64,000 nt of DNA from contig JBANDB010000004.1 in the NCBI GenBank assembly GCA_037576215.1, positions 4,340,001-4,404,000 of the forward strand, given 5' to 3'. This DNA comes from Armillaria gallica. Taxonomy: Eukaryota; Basidiomycota; Agaricomycetes; Agaricales; Physalacriaceae. Of this stretch, positions 23,478-35,164 are shown in pieces. Position numbers and translations under genes: made by a program. Under the pieces are notes generated by a model that saw nothing but the letters and a program-made list of their open reading frames with translations, did not search any database and was not told the origin of the DNA. The stretch's first letter is position 1. Every line of letters begins with the position of its first letter.

Positions 23478-25521
23478 TCAATATACACATTTCTTCCGCT
23501 GCAGCTCACTGCGAGGCATCCAAACAATATTGTCCCAGAGTTTTTCAAATTTAGGACTGGAATGGAATTGAGGAGGGGCCGTGGAGGGTCTTGGGCTTGT
23601 TTTGAGGCTAGTCTTTCGACAGACTTCAGGCAGCGCCGTCCGAGGATGCCATACATAAGTGGGACAATTGAGTTCCACTTCAAATAGGTAAAGCGCTTTG
23701 ACGAATTTAATCGTGATAGAGTTCAAACTCACCTGGCACAGACTCCCGCTCGAAATCGAATATTCCGTCTGCATATTTTCGTACCTCCTCGGCGGGAAGA
23801 AGCTCCAGAATCACCGGCATTTTGTCTAAATCCAACTGGCTGAGATGCGGATTTCGTTGGACCAGATACTCGTGGACGATCTTGCGACTAACTACTCGAC
23901 CCATGTGTATCTGACCATCTGGATAACGATGAGCAAGAGGGAGAAATAGATGAAATAGCATGGTACCCTTGGTAAAAACGAGCTCAGTCAGGCCTTTTGT
24001 AAGTCTAATCTCTGTAACAGAACCCGCTTCCATCAGTGGGTCCGAGTCTTTGCCTCCATCACAGCGGGCCTCACTGAAGACATCAGAGTTGATCCACGGT
24101 ATTGATTTTACTGGGGGGGGCGTCGCGTCGCCTATAGATGTCCTATCCGGAGGCAAGGACATCAGAACACGCATTAGTCATTAAAGGAGCAGTTACCTGT
24201 AATAGGCGATGGGTCATCTCGTGAAGCATCGTCAACCTAAGCGCAGCCTTCACACAGTGTAGCAAATGAAGTTCCGGATCAGGTTTCAGCATAGCAGCAT
24301 GGAGCAAAGACATTGGTACGTGAATAGCCTGTATTTTGTCCGAATCTATTGGCATACAATAGGCAGGATAGCGTGTTTGGAAAGGCGTTGCTAGTTCTGG
24401 CAATCCTTGAAGATACGAAGAAGCATCGCTAGACTGTATCAATGATTCCGAGGGGACGAACAGCCGAGTGACATGATCAAGATCTGAGTTCTATGATAAT
24501 GTCGTTAGAAGAGAAGGAGACATGATGCCCAGATGCCAGAGTAGAGGCTGATAGCACAATAAAAGTCAGGGGATTTCTGCAGAGCCTTTGCTTGATATTC
24601 TGTGCAGCACCCTCGGAAGGGTGATCTTCCAGTCTCAGAAGGTATGCCAGCTGAAGCGCACCGTCACCATGAATTATATCATTCATTAATTCATCAGCCG
24701 TCTGGAAGAGAAGCTTTTCCACTCCTGTCGTCCCAACAAATGGGTACAGTTTTTGGCCGTCTTCGACGAGAATTCGAGGGATGAAGGGGTTTGAGGCCGT
24801 TGTAAGTTCATTCAAGAGGGAACTGTAGAAGTGGATAAAAGATATCTTATCTGAATCAATTTACGAACATTAATTTGCAAGTGATAGCAAGAGAACACTT
24901 ACCTTCCAGTGACTGGAAGGTGAAATTCATTATGTATGGTTCTCCCCAGTGATGTGAACTGAAACTAAGATGAGCGAAGTGATATATTTATATTCGAAGA
25001 CATACAATATGATGAATTGTGAGCTTTTTATTTCCCTTGGCGCACCTCTTCGTTTCCACTTGTCGTGATCAACACAATTGTAGGATTCTGCAAGACCGTA
25101 TAACACAGAATATATTAAACAGCTAGGAATTACCCACTTATGAAAATGGGTATCGGAGACCCCTCTTCAGTGCGACAGAAGAGCAGACCATGAGGGTTCA
25201 CTGTGAGTATATCATGAACCAATATTTGTGTATGTGTGGGGGCAGGAGGCGGAGCTCTACTCACCCACTAACGTGTCTATGGCGGGGAAGTCCTCTTGCC
25301 ATTCGCAATCGTCCGTAATGTTGATACTAAACTCCCTTATTGCCCATGACAGGGTACCACCTGAGGGAAAACTCCCACTTTTGAAAAACTTGGGGGGCGA
25401 CAGTGCAGGGAGGTAGTCCGGTCTTATGAGTGGACATCTCTTGTATACTTCGCTCTAGCATGAAGTTTAAGGTCTATGATGGAAAACAGAAGCATTAGCA
25501 GTGGCTTACCTCAAAGGACAT
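23478..25521 (-). CDS. Unrecognised HExxH-motif protein, paralogue 1
   Basis: I do not recognise this family. The model was built by aligning it with the paralogue at 59971-62584. ATG at 25521 (MSFE), then an exon with VYKRCPLIRPDYLPALSPPK and WAIREFS; LLFCRTEEGSPIPIFI; a variable exon; GEPYIMNFTFQSLE joined to DKISFIHFYSSLLNEL; then PRILVEDGQKLYPFVGTTGV and LQLAYLLRLEDHPSEGAAQN. The key motif is LRLTMLHEMTHRLLQ near 24200: HEMTH, the zincin HExxH signature. Downstream come TEIRLTKGLTELVF, PVILELLPAEEVRKYADGIF and, in the last exon, LWDNIVWMPRSELQRKKCVY with the stop at 23478. A metalloprotease-like function is inferred from the motif only. No signal peptide is visible. It is divergent from the RRM gene, 136 bp apart. 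Confidence 0.6.
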
Positions 25522-25657
25522 GGTGGTGACTCGACTAGGACTCTTTGTACGATCGGGAGGCCCCTATGTTATTTAAGCGCGCATATTTGAAATTACAATA
25601 TTCTGATCGAGTTCTCGATCCGGTTCTCTTCAGGTTTCCCATCACCTTGCCACCATC

Positions 25658-27963
25658 ATGGCAGCACATCTCAAGAAATCCGTCTGGTTCATACCAAACA
25701 TCCCCAGCTCTACTACCGCCTCTGATGTCCTACGTGCATTTCATCAAGTATCCGAAACTGGATGGGATATCGACGTCTCGGTCAGGCCATGCAAGAAGCG
25801 CGCCGGCAGCGCTAATGACACTCTGACTCGTTTTTTCGCGCGTGTCAAGTTCAAGTTCCCTGATGCTGGATTGAGTGTGTACACCATAATATGTGTAGGC
25901 TTTCCTGCTTACTCGTGCATCAGCGGAAAAGGCGCTTGTGACCATGCACCAGCAAATCTCTATACCTGGTTCAGATACTTTGGTGGCGTTCTCCATCAAC
26001 CCAGATGGCGCGCCGTTTCCCTCACAAGGTGGTGTACCCCGGCTAGTGAAAGGTCTGCCTCAGGGATACACGGCCGGTCAACTCTACGATCTTTTGCGGC
26101 CAAAAACCTCTGTGGCGTCTATTCGTGTTCATGTTGATTTTACGTCAGTGTGGTTTCATAAGGAAGAGGACATCGTTGAGTCGGTGCCTCTAGAAAACGG
26201 CGGTAAGCTCATGTTCCAGGCATATGATCCTTTAAGGCTGTTCTGCGCCGTGGGTGTACTTCCTATTTAACGTGGCCCAATTACTGGATATTTGAATTCT
26301 AGGGCTTGGCGTACGGGACTGACGAGACAATGCTTAGAAATGCATTAATAGATGTTTGTGATCTTACTGATGACGCCTCCTGGTTACTGACGTTTTCTAC
26401 AGTGTGAAGGTATTAAAGAGTAAGTCAAATCGTCTCAAAATCCGGAGTGCCGATTCTCACGAATGGATGTCGCCAGCATAAGGCTTCATCGTAAGAAAGG
26501 TAGAGGCTTGCCCTTTGCGTTTGTGTCTTTCGAGACCGCCGATCAAGGTAAGTCATAAATTCTCACTGATTCACATTGATGCTGATTGGAAATTCGGCTA
26601 TTTCTGTTAGCTTTTATCGCGAAGAAAAAGCTGCATGGAGCAACCGTCAATTCAAAAAAGATTTCCGTACAATACAGTAACAAGGAATACAAGGAAGTCC
26701 CTGTCAAAGAGCAGAAGCGCGTATGTATCTCTCGTATTATCATAGTGGATTATGATCGACGTGAATTAGACGGACGGAGGCAAAGAAGCCGAGCTTCCTC
26801 CCTCTCCTGAGGTCCCTATAGCAAATATTCAGCAGACTCCGACGACACCGGACGCTGGTGCTTGCACAAAGCACATAGTGATCGATGGCAAAGTCTCTGA
26901 TCAGTGGGTTGAGATATGGAAGAACGAAGCCGATACTTCGAAAGCCCAGCTAGTAGAAGCGCGCGGACAGGTTGTTGCAGTAGAAGAACAGCTGCAGCTG
27001 TTGAAGGCAGAGAAGGATCAAAAGCTAGCTGAGATCCAACACTTGAAGGAACAAAATCTCAAGTTGAAAGAGGTCCAAGACGATAACGCCAAGTTGCAGG
27101 TGGAGATCAACGATCTGAAGCGTAGACTGGAGTTATCAGAGTCACGGAAGAAGATACTGGAAATGCAAGCTGACGCACCGATGTGGCAGGAAGCGAAGAA
27201 GAAGCGGGAGGCGGCTGAGAAGAAGGCGGAGGCTGAGCGGAAGAGGAAGGCAGAGCTGGAGGAGTCGAAGAGAAAAGTGAGAGAGATACAGGAAGCAGAG
27301 GCCCGGAGAAAGAAAGCAGAGGAGGCTGCGAAGAAGAAGGAGCAGGAGAGAAAGGAGCGGGAGCAAGGGGAAGAGCAAAAGAGGAAGAAGGAAGCAGAGG
27401 CCCGGAGAAAGCAGGAAGAAGAAGCCGCAAAAAAGAGGGAGCAAGAGAGAAAGGAGCGTGAAGAAAGGGAAGAGCAGGAGAGGAAACAGGAAAAGGCTCG
27501 TAGGGAGCAGGCATGGCAGGAAGCAACGATCAAGGAACGCGCCCGGTTGAAGAGAAGAGCTCACAGCCTCTGGGGACTTCGCCAATGGTCCAATACACGC
27601 GCTCTTGAACGTGTCCAGATACTCATGGACGAGTTCGAGAAAACCAAGTTTTCAGAAAGCCAGCCTGCAACATTTGAGATTATTCCGTGGCCTGTACTTA
27701 CCGACCCGCTACTTCTCAAGGTGGAGCACATTGATTGGGCTGGGGTGGAGGAATTTTTTGCCATGGCGAGGGCTGAACTGACAGTAGCCGAGTACAAGAA
27801 GACGGTTGAGAAGCTGCATAAGATGTTCCATCCGGATAGGTGGCGAGCGAGGGCAATTTTGAAGACGGTGTTCGACGAGGATCTCTCTCACACGTTGGAG
27901 GAAGCGGGGAATACTGTCTCGCAGGCGATGACACCGTTGTGGAGGGCTTCCAAGGCGCTTTGA
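25658..27963 (+). CDS. RRM / coiled-coil protein with C-terminal HPD-containing domain
   Basis: A multi-exon protein starting at ATG 25658 (MAAHLKKSVWFIPNIPSSTT). Its first part has RNA-recognition-like folds: SVWFIPNIPSSTTASDVLRA, then VPRLVKGLPQGYTAGQLYDL, and a clearer RRM, GLAYGTDETMLRNALID with GRGLPFAFVSFETADQ (RNP1-like) and KISVQYSNKEYKEV. A large exon from about 26780 encodes a long charged coiled coil of Glu/Lys/Arg repeats (26.9-27.55 kb). The C-terminal domain contains RRAHSLWGLRQW, YKKTVEKLHKMFHPDRWRAR, DEDLSHTLEEAGNTVSQAMT and ends PLWRASKAL. The HPD resembles the J-domain tripeptide, but the surrounding segment is unusual. The role is unknown; RNA binding is inferred from the RRM. 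Confidence 0.7.
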
Positions 27964-28168
27964 AGTGGTCATCTAAGAGTATACGTTATCTGTTCATCTG
28001 TTTGTGTCATTCATATAGAGATCTATCACGCTTGTAATTTTAGTTTTATCTTACGGTATATGAGCAGGTGAACTACTGACAACGACGTTCCCTAGGTATA
28101 TTCCTGGACGGCACGTGATCGTATCAGAGACACTAGCGTTGAAACAATAAATTTCTATCTCTTGACAC

Positions 28169-28851
28169 ATGGCATCCATCTCATACCGGGATTCCATTCG
28201 ATGGCTACCCGATGAGGCTAGCGAACCCACTGATACCATTGTCTTGTCTTCCCCGAAAAGCAACGTCTTCGTGGACGTAAGATTCATAAAGGGTACGAAG
28301 GATCTCGACTGGGCTTTTGCTGGATATCGATCTGCGTGTGAGTAACTTAGAAGAGTCAAATGCAATAAAACTGACCTGTGCAGTGGGCCCGGATGCGACT
28401 CAGTTCGTCCATCTTATCGATTCTCGCACATTGGTAAACTTTTGTGAATGATCTCGATTCGTTCCCTCCTGGAGCTTATTTGTAGGATGCCCCCAGCGTC
28501 GATGACCGAGGAACCAACAGTGCATTGCCCGACGGTAGGACATTAGAAACTGGGGAAATGGTTAATCCTGCTACGGGAAATATAACAGCATACGAAGAAA
28601 TCTGGCGAGAAGAAACGAGCGACCAATTTCTGTTTGCCAAGAACTACGAAGGAACGACATGGCGAGCGAGGGTCGGACGGTGGCAGGTGGCCTTAGGACG
28701 TGACCTGGACGGTGAATTCTGGGCATGGCAGGCAGAGAAGGACGAGAACGGGGCGTGGTTGATGAAGAACAGCACAGAAAATGCAAAGCAGCATGCCGAC
28801 TTACTGCCGGACGACATGATGGTGCTCGACAAAAATTGGGTCGTTATTTAA
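28169..28851 (+). CDS. HRI1: HRI1 family protein
   Basis: A small cytosolic/nuclear protein of the HRI1 family, named for interaction with the yeast casein kinase Hrr25; molecular function is poorly known. Three exons: MASISYRDSIRWLPDEASEP with a beta-rich first barrel (FVDVRFIKGTKDLDWAFAGY); LGPDATQFVHLIDSRTL; and a long last exon with ITAYEEIWREE, WRARVGRWQVALGRDLDGEF and DLLPDDMMVLDKNWVVI. The Y/FxExW.....F and VGR.......G pattern and the W-V-I end fit the family. The product is about 195 residues. The stop at 28849-28851 lies only 80 bp before the IMP dehydrogenase ATG on the same strand, so the IMPDH promoter must overlap this gene's 3' region. Confidence 0.72.
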
Positions 28852-28931
28852 GTATCTTATTTGTTCGAACCAAATAAATCAGATATATAAGCACCGGATT
28901 TTTTTTGGGCTAGGCTGGCACTTCCGCCCAC

Positions 28932-30863
28932 ATGCCCGCTCAGCAATCCTCATTCCTCGATGCCTCCTCTGCCATTGAGCACCTTCAGTCCTACCCCCGT
29001 TCAGATGGCCTCTCTGTGAACGACCTCATGGACTCACAGGTCCATGGAGGTCTCACCTACAACGATTTCCTTCTTCTACCAGGAAAAATCGACTTTCCTG
29101 CATCTGCCGTTCTTGCTGAGAGTCGCGTCACTCGTAATGTCACCCTCAAGACTCCGTTCATCAGTAGCCCTATGGACACGGTCACCGAGGGAGAGATGGC
29201 TATTTCCATGGCGGTAAGCGTCGCTGCATGTGGGTACGCTGGCCAATGTCTGACATCTATGCCAGCTCCTCGGCGGTATTGGTGTCATTCATCACAACCA
29301 GTCGCCACAGTCCCAGGCGTCGATGGTTCGCGCTGTGAAGCGACACGAGAACGGATTCATTACTGAGCCTGTCGTGCTTTCTCCGTCCAATATCGTCGAA
29401 GATGTCCTAGATATCAAAGCCCGACACGGATTCTGCGGTATCCCTATTACTGGTCAGTCCCTTTTTCTGTTGCCCTTGCATGATGAGACTTTCTTTTTTA
29501 TAACCTTCGTTCTTCCGAGTTTTAACGCATGTTTAATGCGTGATGTGCGGATACTTGTTATTCTCTTCTGAATCTTTTTGTTCTTCTACCGTCAACAAAT
29601 GCTAACCATTCCACTACAGACTCCGGTGCGCTCGGTGGTAAACTAGTGGGCATAGTTACCTCTCGTGACGTCCAATTTCGCGATTCCTCCACACCTCTCT
29701 CCGATGTCATGACCACGGATCTTGTCACCGCTGCTCAAGGCATCACTCTCATGGAAGCCAACGACATTTTACGTGACTCAAAAAAGGGAAAGCTACCCAT
29801 CGTCGACTCGCAGGGCCGTTTAGTCTCTCTTCTCGCACGTTCGGATCTCTTGAAGAACCAATCCTACCCCCTTGCCTCCAAAGACCCCGTGACAAAGCAG
29901 TTGTACGCCGCCGCCGCCGTAGGCACGCGTCCCTCAGATCGGGACCGTCTCGCTCTCCTGGTGGAAGCAGGTCTGGATATCGTCGTCCTCGATTCCTCTC
30001 AGGGCAACTCCGTATTCCAAATCGACATGATCAAGTGGATCAAATCCACACACCCCAAACTCGAAGTCATCGCAGGCAATGTCGTCACTCGTGAACAAGC
30101 TGCATCTTTAATAGCTGCAGGAGCCGATGCACTCCGTGTCGGCATGGGTTCAGGCTCCATTTGTATCACACAGGAGGTTATGGCTGTAGGGAGACCACAG
30201 GCAACCGCAGTATTTGCTGTGGCCGAGTTTGCGAACAAATTTGGCGTGCCAGTGATTGCTGACGGTGGGGTCGGGAACGTCGGCCACATTGTCAAGGCTC
30301 TGGCATTGGGTGCTGGAGCTGTGATGATGGGTGGCCTTTTGGCTGGGACAGAGGAGGCTCCAGGAGAGTATTTCTACCACGAGGGAAAGCGAGTCAAAGC
30401 GTACAGAGGCATGGGTAGTTTGGAGGCCATGGAACAGGGCAAACCAAGCGCGGGGCAGATAAAAGTGAACGGTGCACCATCAACCGGCGGCTCGAATAAA
30501 TATCCGAGCCCTAAGAAATCGACGACCCTCGAGAATGCAGCGACATCGCGGTATTTCTCCGAGAGCAGCGCCGTAAAGGTCGCGCAGGGCGTCAGTGGGG
30601 ATGTGCAGGACAAGGGAAGCATCAAAGCGTTCCTGCCGTATCTCTATGTCGGTGTCCAGCACTCGTTCCAGGATATCGGCGTCCGGAATGTGCAGGAGCT
30701 GAGGAGTGCCGTGAAGGAGGGTAAGGTGCGATTCGAGCTGAGAACCGCCAGCGCGCAGGTAGAGGGCGGAGTACATGGATTAAACTCGTAAGCTTTCTTT
30801 TTTTTTCACTGTCTTCCGTGCTGATGATACCTCCTCAGCTATACGAAAAGGCTTTTTGCCTAG
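28932..30863 (+). CDS. IMD: Inosine-5'-monophosphate dehydrogenase
   Basis: This enzyme oxidises IMP to XMP with NAD+, the rate-limiting step of GTP synthesis; it forms cytosolic tetramers. ATG at 28932 ([20 protein letters not shown]). The catalytic-barrel start reads [16 protein letters not shown] and [14 protein letters not shown]. Introns lie near 29213-29263 and 29451-29619. Two CBS modules follow ([20 protein letters not shown] and [19 protein letters not shown]). Catalytic parts: [40 protein letters not shown] with the nucleophilic Cys, [20 protein letters not shown] and [10 protein letters not shown]. An unspliced reading would stop at 30791, but a 3' intron (donor GTAAGC after HGLNS) adds YTKRLFA, the usual fungal ending, with TAG at 30861-30863. 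Confidence 0.95.
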
Positions 30864-31062
30864 GTCATGACTCATGTAGCATAGCTGTACGTTACCTTAG
30901 AATATCGATATACACACTTCAACCAATGGAACGAGATTGAGCATTTCTATCTGCAAATAAGCAGGACTCAAGGAACCGCCGGGCCGGCATCACGCTGTTT
31001 ACATGTGTTTGTTCTGGACGCGACTTTCTAACTGCTTTTTTGGTTTCTACTCTCATGCCATC

Positions 31063-34000
31063 ATGGCCGATCTTTTCTCATTCCTTGACAATGTCCCAGA
31101 CGAGTCTATGGACGAGCCTGCGATTGAAAGCAGCGCCATGCCGGTCGATACACCAGAATCCTCAGCGAAGAAACGAAAGGCCGAAGTCAGCAGTCCAGAT
31201 ATTAACGGAGTAGAAGAAGAACCTGCAGGGAAAAAACCGCGCCTTGATGCACCGAACCCTATCGTTCTGGACGATTTTGAGACGGAGGCCAAGCGCGAAG
31301 TAGCTGCGAGTGCTGGATTGCAAGGGAGCGTCGAGGCAGGTCGACTTGAGCTTCGACATCAGGTATGTTCCGCTACACTGTACTTCTCACTCTTATGACA
31401 TTTGTTTAGGTCCGTCACCAAGTTGCAGTGCCACCGGGATACAATTATACGCCAATAACGAAGCATGTACCACCCGCAAAACCGGACCGGGAGTATAAGT
31501 TTGAGCTAGATCCTTTCCAAAAGGTGTCTGTGTACGCTATACAGAGGAACGAGAGTGTCTTGGTGTCCGCGCATACTAGTGCTGGAAAGACAGTCGTTGC
31601 CGAGTACGCTATTGCTCAGTGTCTGAATAGAAAGCAGCGAGTTATCTATACCAGTCCCATTAAGGTCGGCTTTATCCCACAACATATTCCTGCTCGTATT
31701 TACCGACTTACTAGGCTTTGAGCAATCAAAAATATCGTGAAATGCTGGCTGAATTTGGCGACGTGGGTCTCATGACGGGAGATGTTACCATAAACCCCAC
31801 CGCAACATGTCTGGTGATGACCACAGAGGTACGATTTTCCTATCTAGATGTTCCGTCTTTCCTAAATGCCCACCGGCAGATTCTCAGGTCAATGCTCTAC
31901 CGTGGCTCCGAGATCATGCGTGAAGTGGCCTGGGTCGTATTCGATGAGATCCACTACATGCGCGACAAGGAGCGCGGTGTCGTTTGGGAGGAAACGATTA
32001 TCTTGCTTCCACATACCGTTCGCTACGTTTTTCTATCTGCGACGATACCAAATGCAATGCAATTTGCTGAATGGATATGCAAGTCGCATGATCAGCCATG
32101 TCACGTCGTGTATACGGATTTCCGACCGACACCGCTGCAGCACTACTTGTTTCCCGCCGGTGGAGAGGGAATCTATTTGGTTCTCAACGAAAAGGGGGAA
32201 TTCAAGGAGGATAACTTCAGTAAAGCCATGGGCCAACTGCAGGCCAACGCGGGGGAAGATCCGGCGGACCCCCGTGGCGGTAAGGGAAAGAAGGGAAAGA
32301 CTAAGAAGGGCGGAGAGAAGAAAGGCGCGTCATTGGTCATTCGCTTCAACCTCAGGAAGAATAACATTGTTTCCTTAGGTCCCTCGGATATTGCAAGAAT
32401 AGTGAAGAAGATCATGCAAGGGAATTACCATCCCGTCATTGTGTTCTCCTTCAGCAAGCGCGACTGCGAAGCCCATGCACTATCATTGACCAAATACGAA
32501 TTCAATTCTCAGGACGAACAAGACCTGGTGAATAACATATTCACGAATGCCATCGACAATCTCTCCGAAGACGATAAACAACTCCCGCAGATAGTCACCT
32601 TCTTACCTCTCCTACGACGAGGAATTGGTATCCATCATAGTGGACTTTTACCTATCTTGAAAGAAGTCATCGAGATCTTATTCCAAGAAGGTTTGATCAA
32701 GGTTCTCTTTGCGACGGAGACATTTTCCATTGGATTAAATATGCCCGCGAAAACTGTTGTGTTCACTGGGACACGCAAGTTTGACGGGCGCGAACAGAGG
32801 AGTATATCGTCGGGGGAGTACATCCAAATGTCCGGGCGCGCTGGTCGACGAGGCTTGGACGACCGCGGAGTGGTAATCTTGATGTGCGACGAGAAGCTGG
32901 AACCGGCTACAGCGAAGGAAATGATCAAGGGCGAAGCAGACCGCCTGGATTCGGCATTCCATGTGGGATACAACATGGTCATGAATTTGATGAAAGTGGA
33001 GGGTATCAGCCCGGAGTACATGCTCGAACGATGCTTCTTCCAGTTCCAGAGTAGCGCTGGTATTCCGCAGTTGGAGAATGGTGCGTTCGATATCGATGTC
33101 TGAGATTGATACTTGATACGATCTTCAGAGCTACAAAAGGAAGAAGAGGCGCATAAATCATTTGTCATTGAAGATGAAGAACTCGTAGCGCAGTATTACG
33201 AATTCCGACAACAGCTCGATCAGATGAAAGGGGACTTCAGAGAGGTAATCACTCATCCTACGTACGTGTTACCATTCCTGAAGGCTGGTCGGCTTGTCAA
33301 AGTCAAGTACAAGACCCTGGACTTTGGATGGGGAGTTTTCATAAATTTTGAGAAGCGTCTGCCACCAAAAGTGAGCTACTCTCTTATATTCCACAGTTCT
33401 TGTGATCTGACCCAATTGTAAAGAATCGGCCGATGCCTAAAGCGGACGAGGTCCCTCCTCAGGAGCAGTATGTTCTTGACGTTTTACTCAATTGCGCGGC
33501 TGGTAGCAGCGTTTCCAAAGACCGGTCAAATATTGCGGCTACACCGGGAGGTGTGCTGCCGTGTCCACCGCATCAGAAGGGTCAACCGCTAGTCGTTCCC
33601 GTGCTTTTATCAACCATTGAAGGGATTAGTCACTTACGGCTATACCTTCCCAAAGACTTGAGGTCTTCCGAGTCTAGGGATACCCTTTGGAAGAGCGTGG
33701 GTGAAGTGCACCGTCGTTTCCCAGATGGTGTACCCCTTCTTGATCCTGTGCAGAATATGGGGATAAAGGACGACAAGTTCCTCGGTCTCGTGACAGTGAG
33801 TGCATCCTATCAACGATGTGTACGTCCATCGCTGATCACTTGTCGCCCAAAGAAAATCGAAGCCATGGAAAACCAGATGTTCAAGAGTCCTCTGCACGAT
33901 GATAAGCGACTACCAGAGCTGTACACGCTGTATTCCAAAAAACGGGATGTGCAGGATCGGATAAGAGGGCTCAAGAAGCGGATACAGAGTACGCATGATG

Positions 34001-34705
34001 TGTTGCAACTGGAAGAGCTTAAATGTCGGAAACGTGTCCTTCGGCGTCTGGGATTTACGACGGCCGAAGATATCGTCGACGTCAAGGGCCGGGTTGCGTG
34101 TGAGATTTCTACGGGGGACGAACTGCTACTAACGGAGCTGATATTTAACGGTGTCTTTAATACACTGGAGCCCGAGCAGTGTGCGGCATTACTGAGTTGC
34201 TTCGTATTTGATGAAAAGGTACGTGGATCGAGTACCGTGTAGCAACTAGATATTGAATTACATTTTCAGAGCGAGCAGCAAACAAAATTGAAGGAGGAAC
34301 TAGCTGCTCCGCTTCGCATCATGCAGGAGATCGCGCGGCGGATCGCAAAGGTATCAAAAGAATCAAAACTCCCAGTGGACGAGGACGCGTACGTCTCCTC
34401 CTTTAAGGTAGAGCTCATGGACGTGGTTATACAATGGTGTCGAGGAGCGTCTTTCTCTGAGATATGCAAAGTTAGTTTGTCATCAGCTGTTCTATTTTCT
34501 GGCTGACTTGTGGATAAAACAGCTAACTGACACGTTCGAGGGAAGTCTTATTCGAGTCTTCCGGAGACTGGGCGAGCTCTTGCGACAGATGGCTCAAGCT
34601 GCCAAGGTCATAGGAAATGCGGAACTTCAGAAAAAGTTCGAAAAGTCGTCGGAAATGCTAGAACGGCCCAATTCGGTCATTTTTTGCTCGTCGCTCTATC
34701 TATAG
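31063..34705 (+). CDS. MTR4: MTR4, exosome-associated DExH RNA helicase (Ski2-like)
   Basis: This is the nuclear 3'-5' RNA helicase of TRAMP and the exosome, for rRNA processing and RNA surveillance. ATG at 31063 begins a disordered N-terminus with a basic nuclear-localisation-like stretch (KKRKAEVSS). Helicase motifs: [19 protein letters not shown], Ia [89 protein letters not shown] and [18 protein letters not shown] Lys/Gly-rich insert ([17 protein letters not shown]) lies near 32275. The stalk/KOW arch and C-terminal DSHCT domain follow, with [20 protein letters not shown] and the canonical end SLYL at 34705. There are about eight introns. A partial pseudogene copy lies at 62.77-64 kb. Confidence 0.95.
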
Positions 34706-35164
34706 ATCGTATTATCTATATATTTCTTTCAGCAGGTCCAAGTCCTATGTTTTTTAAAAAAAAAATAGATTTGATCAAGTCTGCAAGTCTGCGCGGCCGT
34801 TGGGGATCTAGTGGGTTGAACCAGCCAAGTCATAAATGCACTTTACACGGAATGACTGGTGGATGCAGGCGGCAACTTCGGTAAATCCTAAAGAATAGGC
34901 TGAGGAAACAGAAAGACGATAACGTACTTATTTTCACCCGCTGAAGAGCTACACAAAAATTCTGTATACGTACAAAAACAACAATGTCGAGTCTCAAAGA
35001 GTCTCAAAGGATAGGATAAGAAATGAAGGAGATACAACGCGATGAAGCGACGAGGATGACGCCAAAAAAAGGAGCTGCATGGGTAATAATAGTGCAAGAC
35101 ATGAGAAGGCATAGAAAGACGAAAGTGGAAATTGTTGACTAAGTACTCCGCCTCTCAGGCTGCG
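34706..35164. other. Interval between MTR4 and the NTPase cluster
   Basis: About 460 bp with no gene. It holds an A-rich run near 34750 and otherwise unremarkable sequence. It marks the border between conserved single-copy genes and the lineage-specific cluster. Confidence 0.5.

Noticed and set aside
27018..27585. Three long antisense reading frames (139-171 codons)
   Set aside because: They are shadows of the repetitive GAG/AAG-rich coiled-coil codons of the RRM gene; the composition (Ser/Leu/Phe/Pro runs) is what that repeat gives in reverse.
30789..30791. Stop codon as the end of IMP dehydrogenase
   Set aside because: A GTAAGC..CAG intron at this point adds the conserved fungal C-terminal YTKRLFA; the early stop is intronic.
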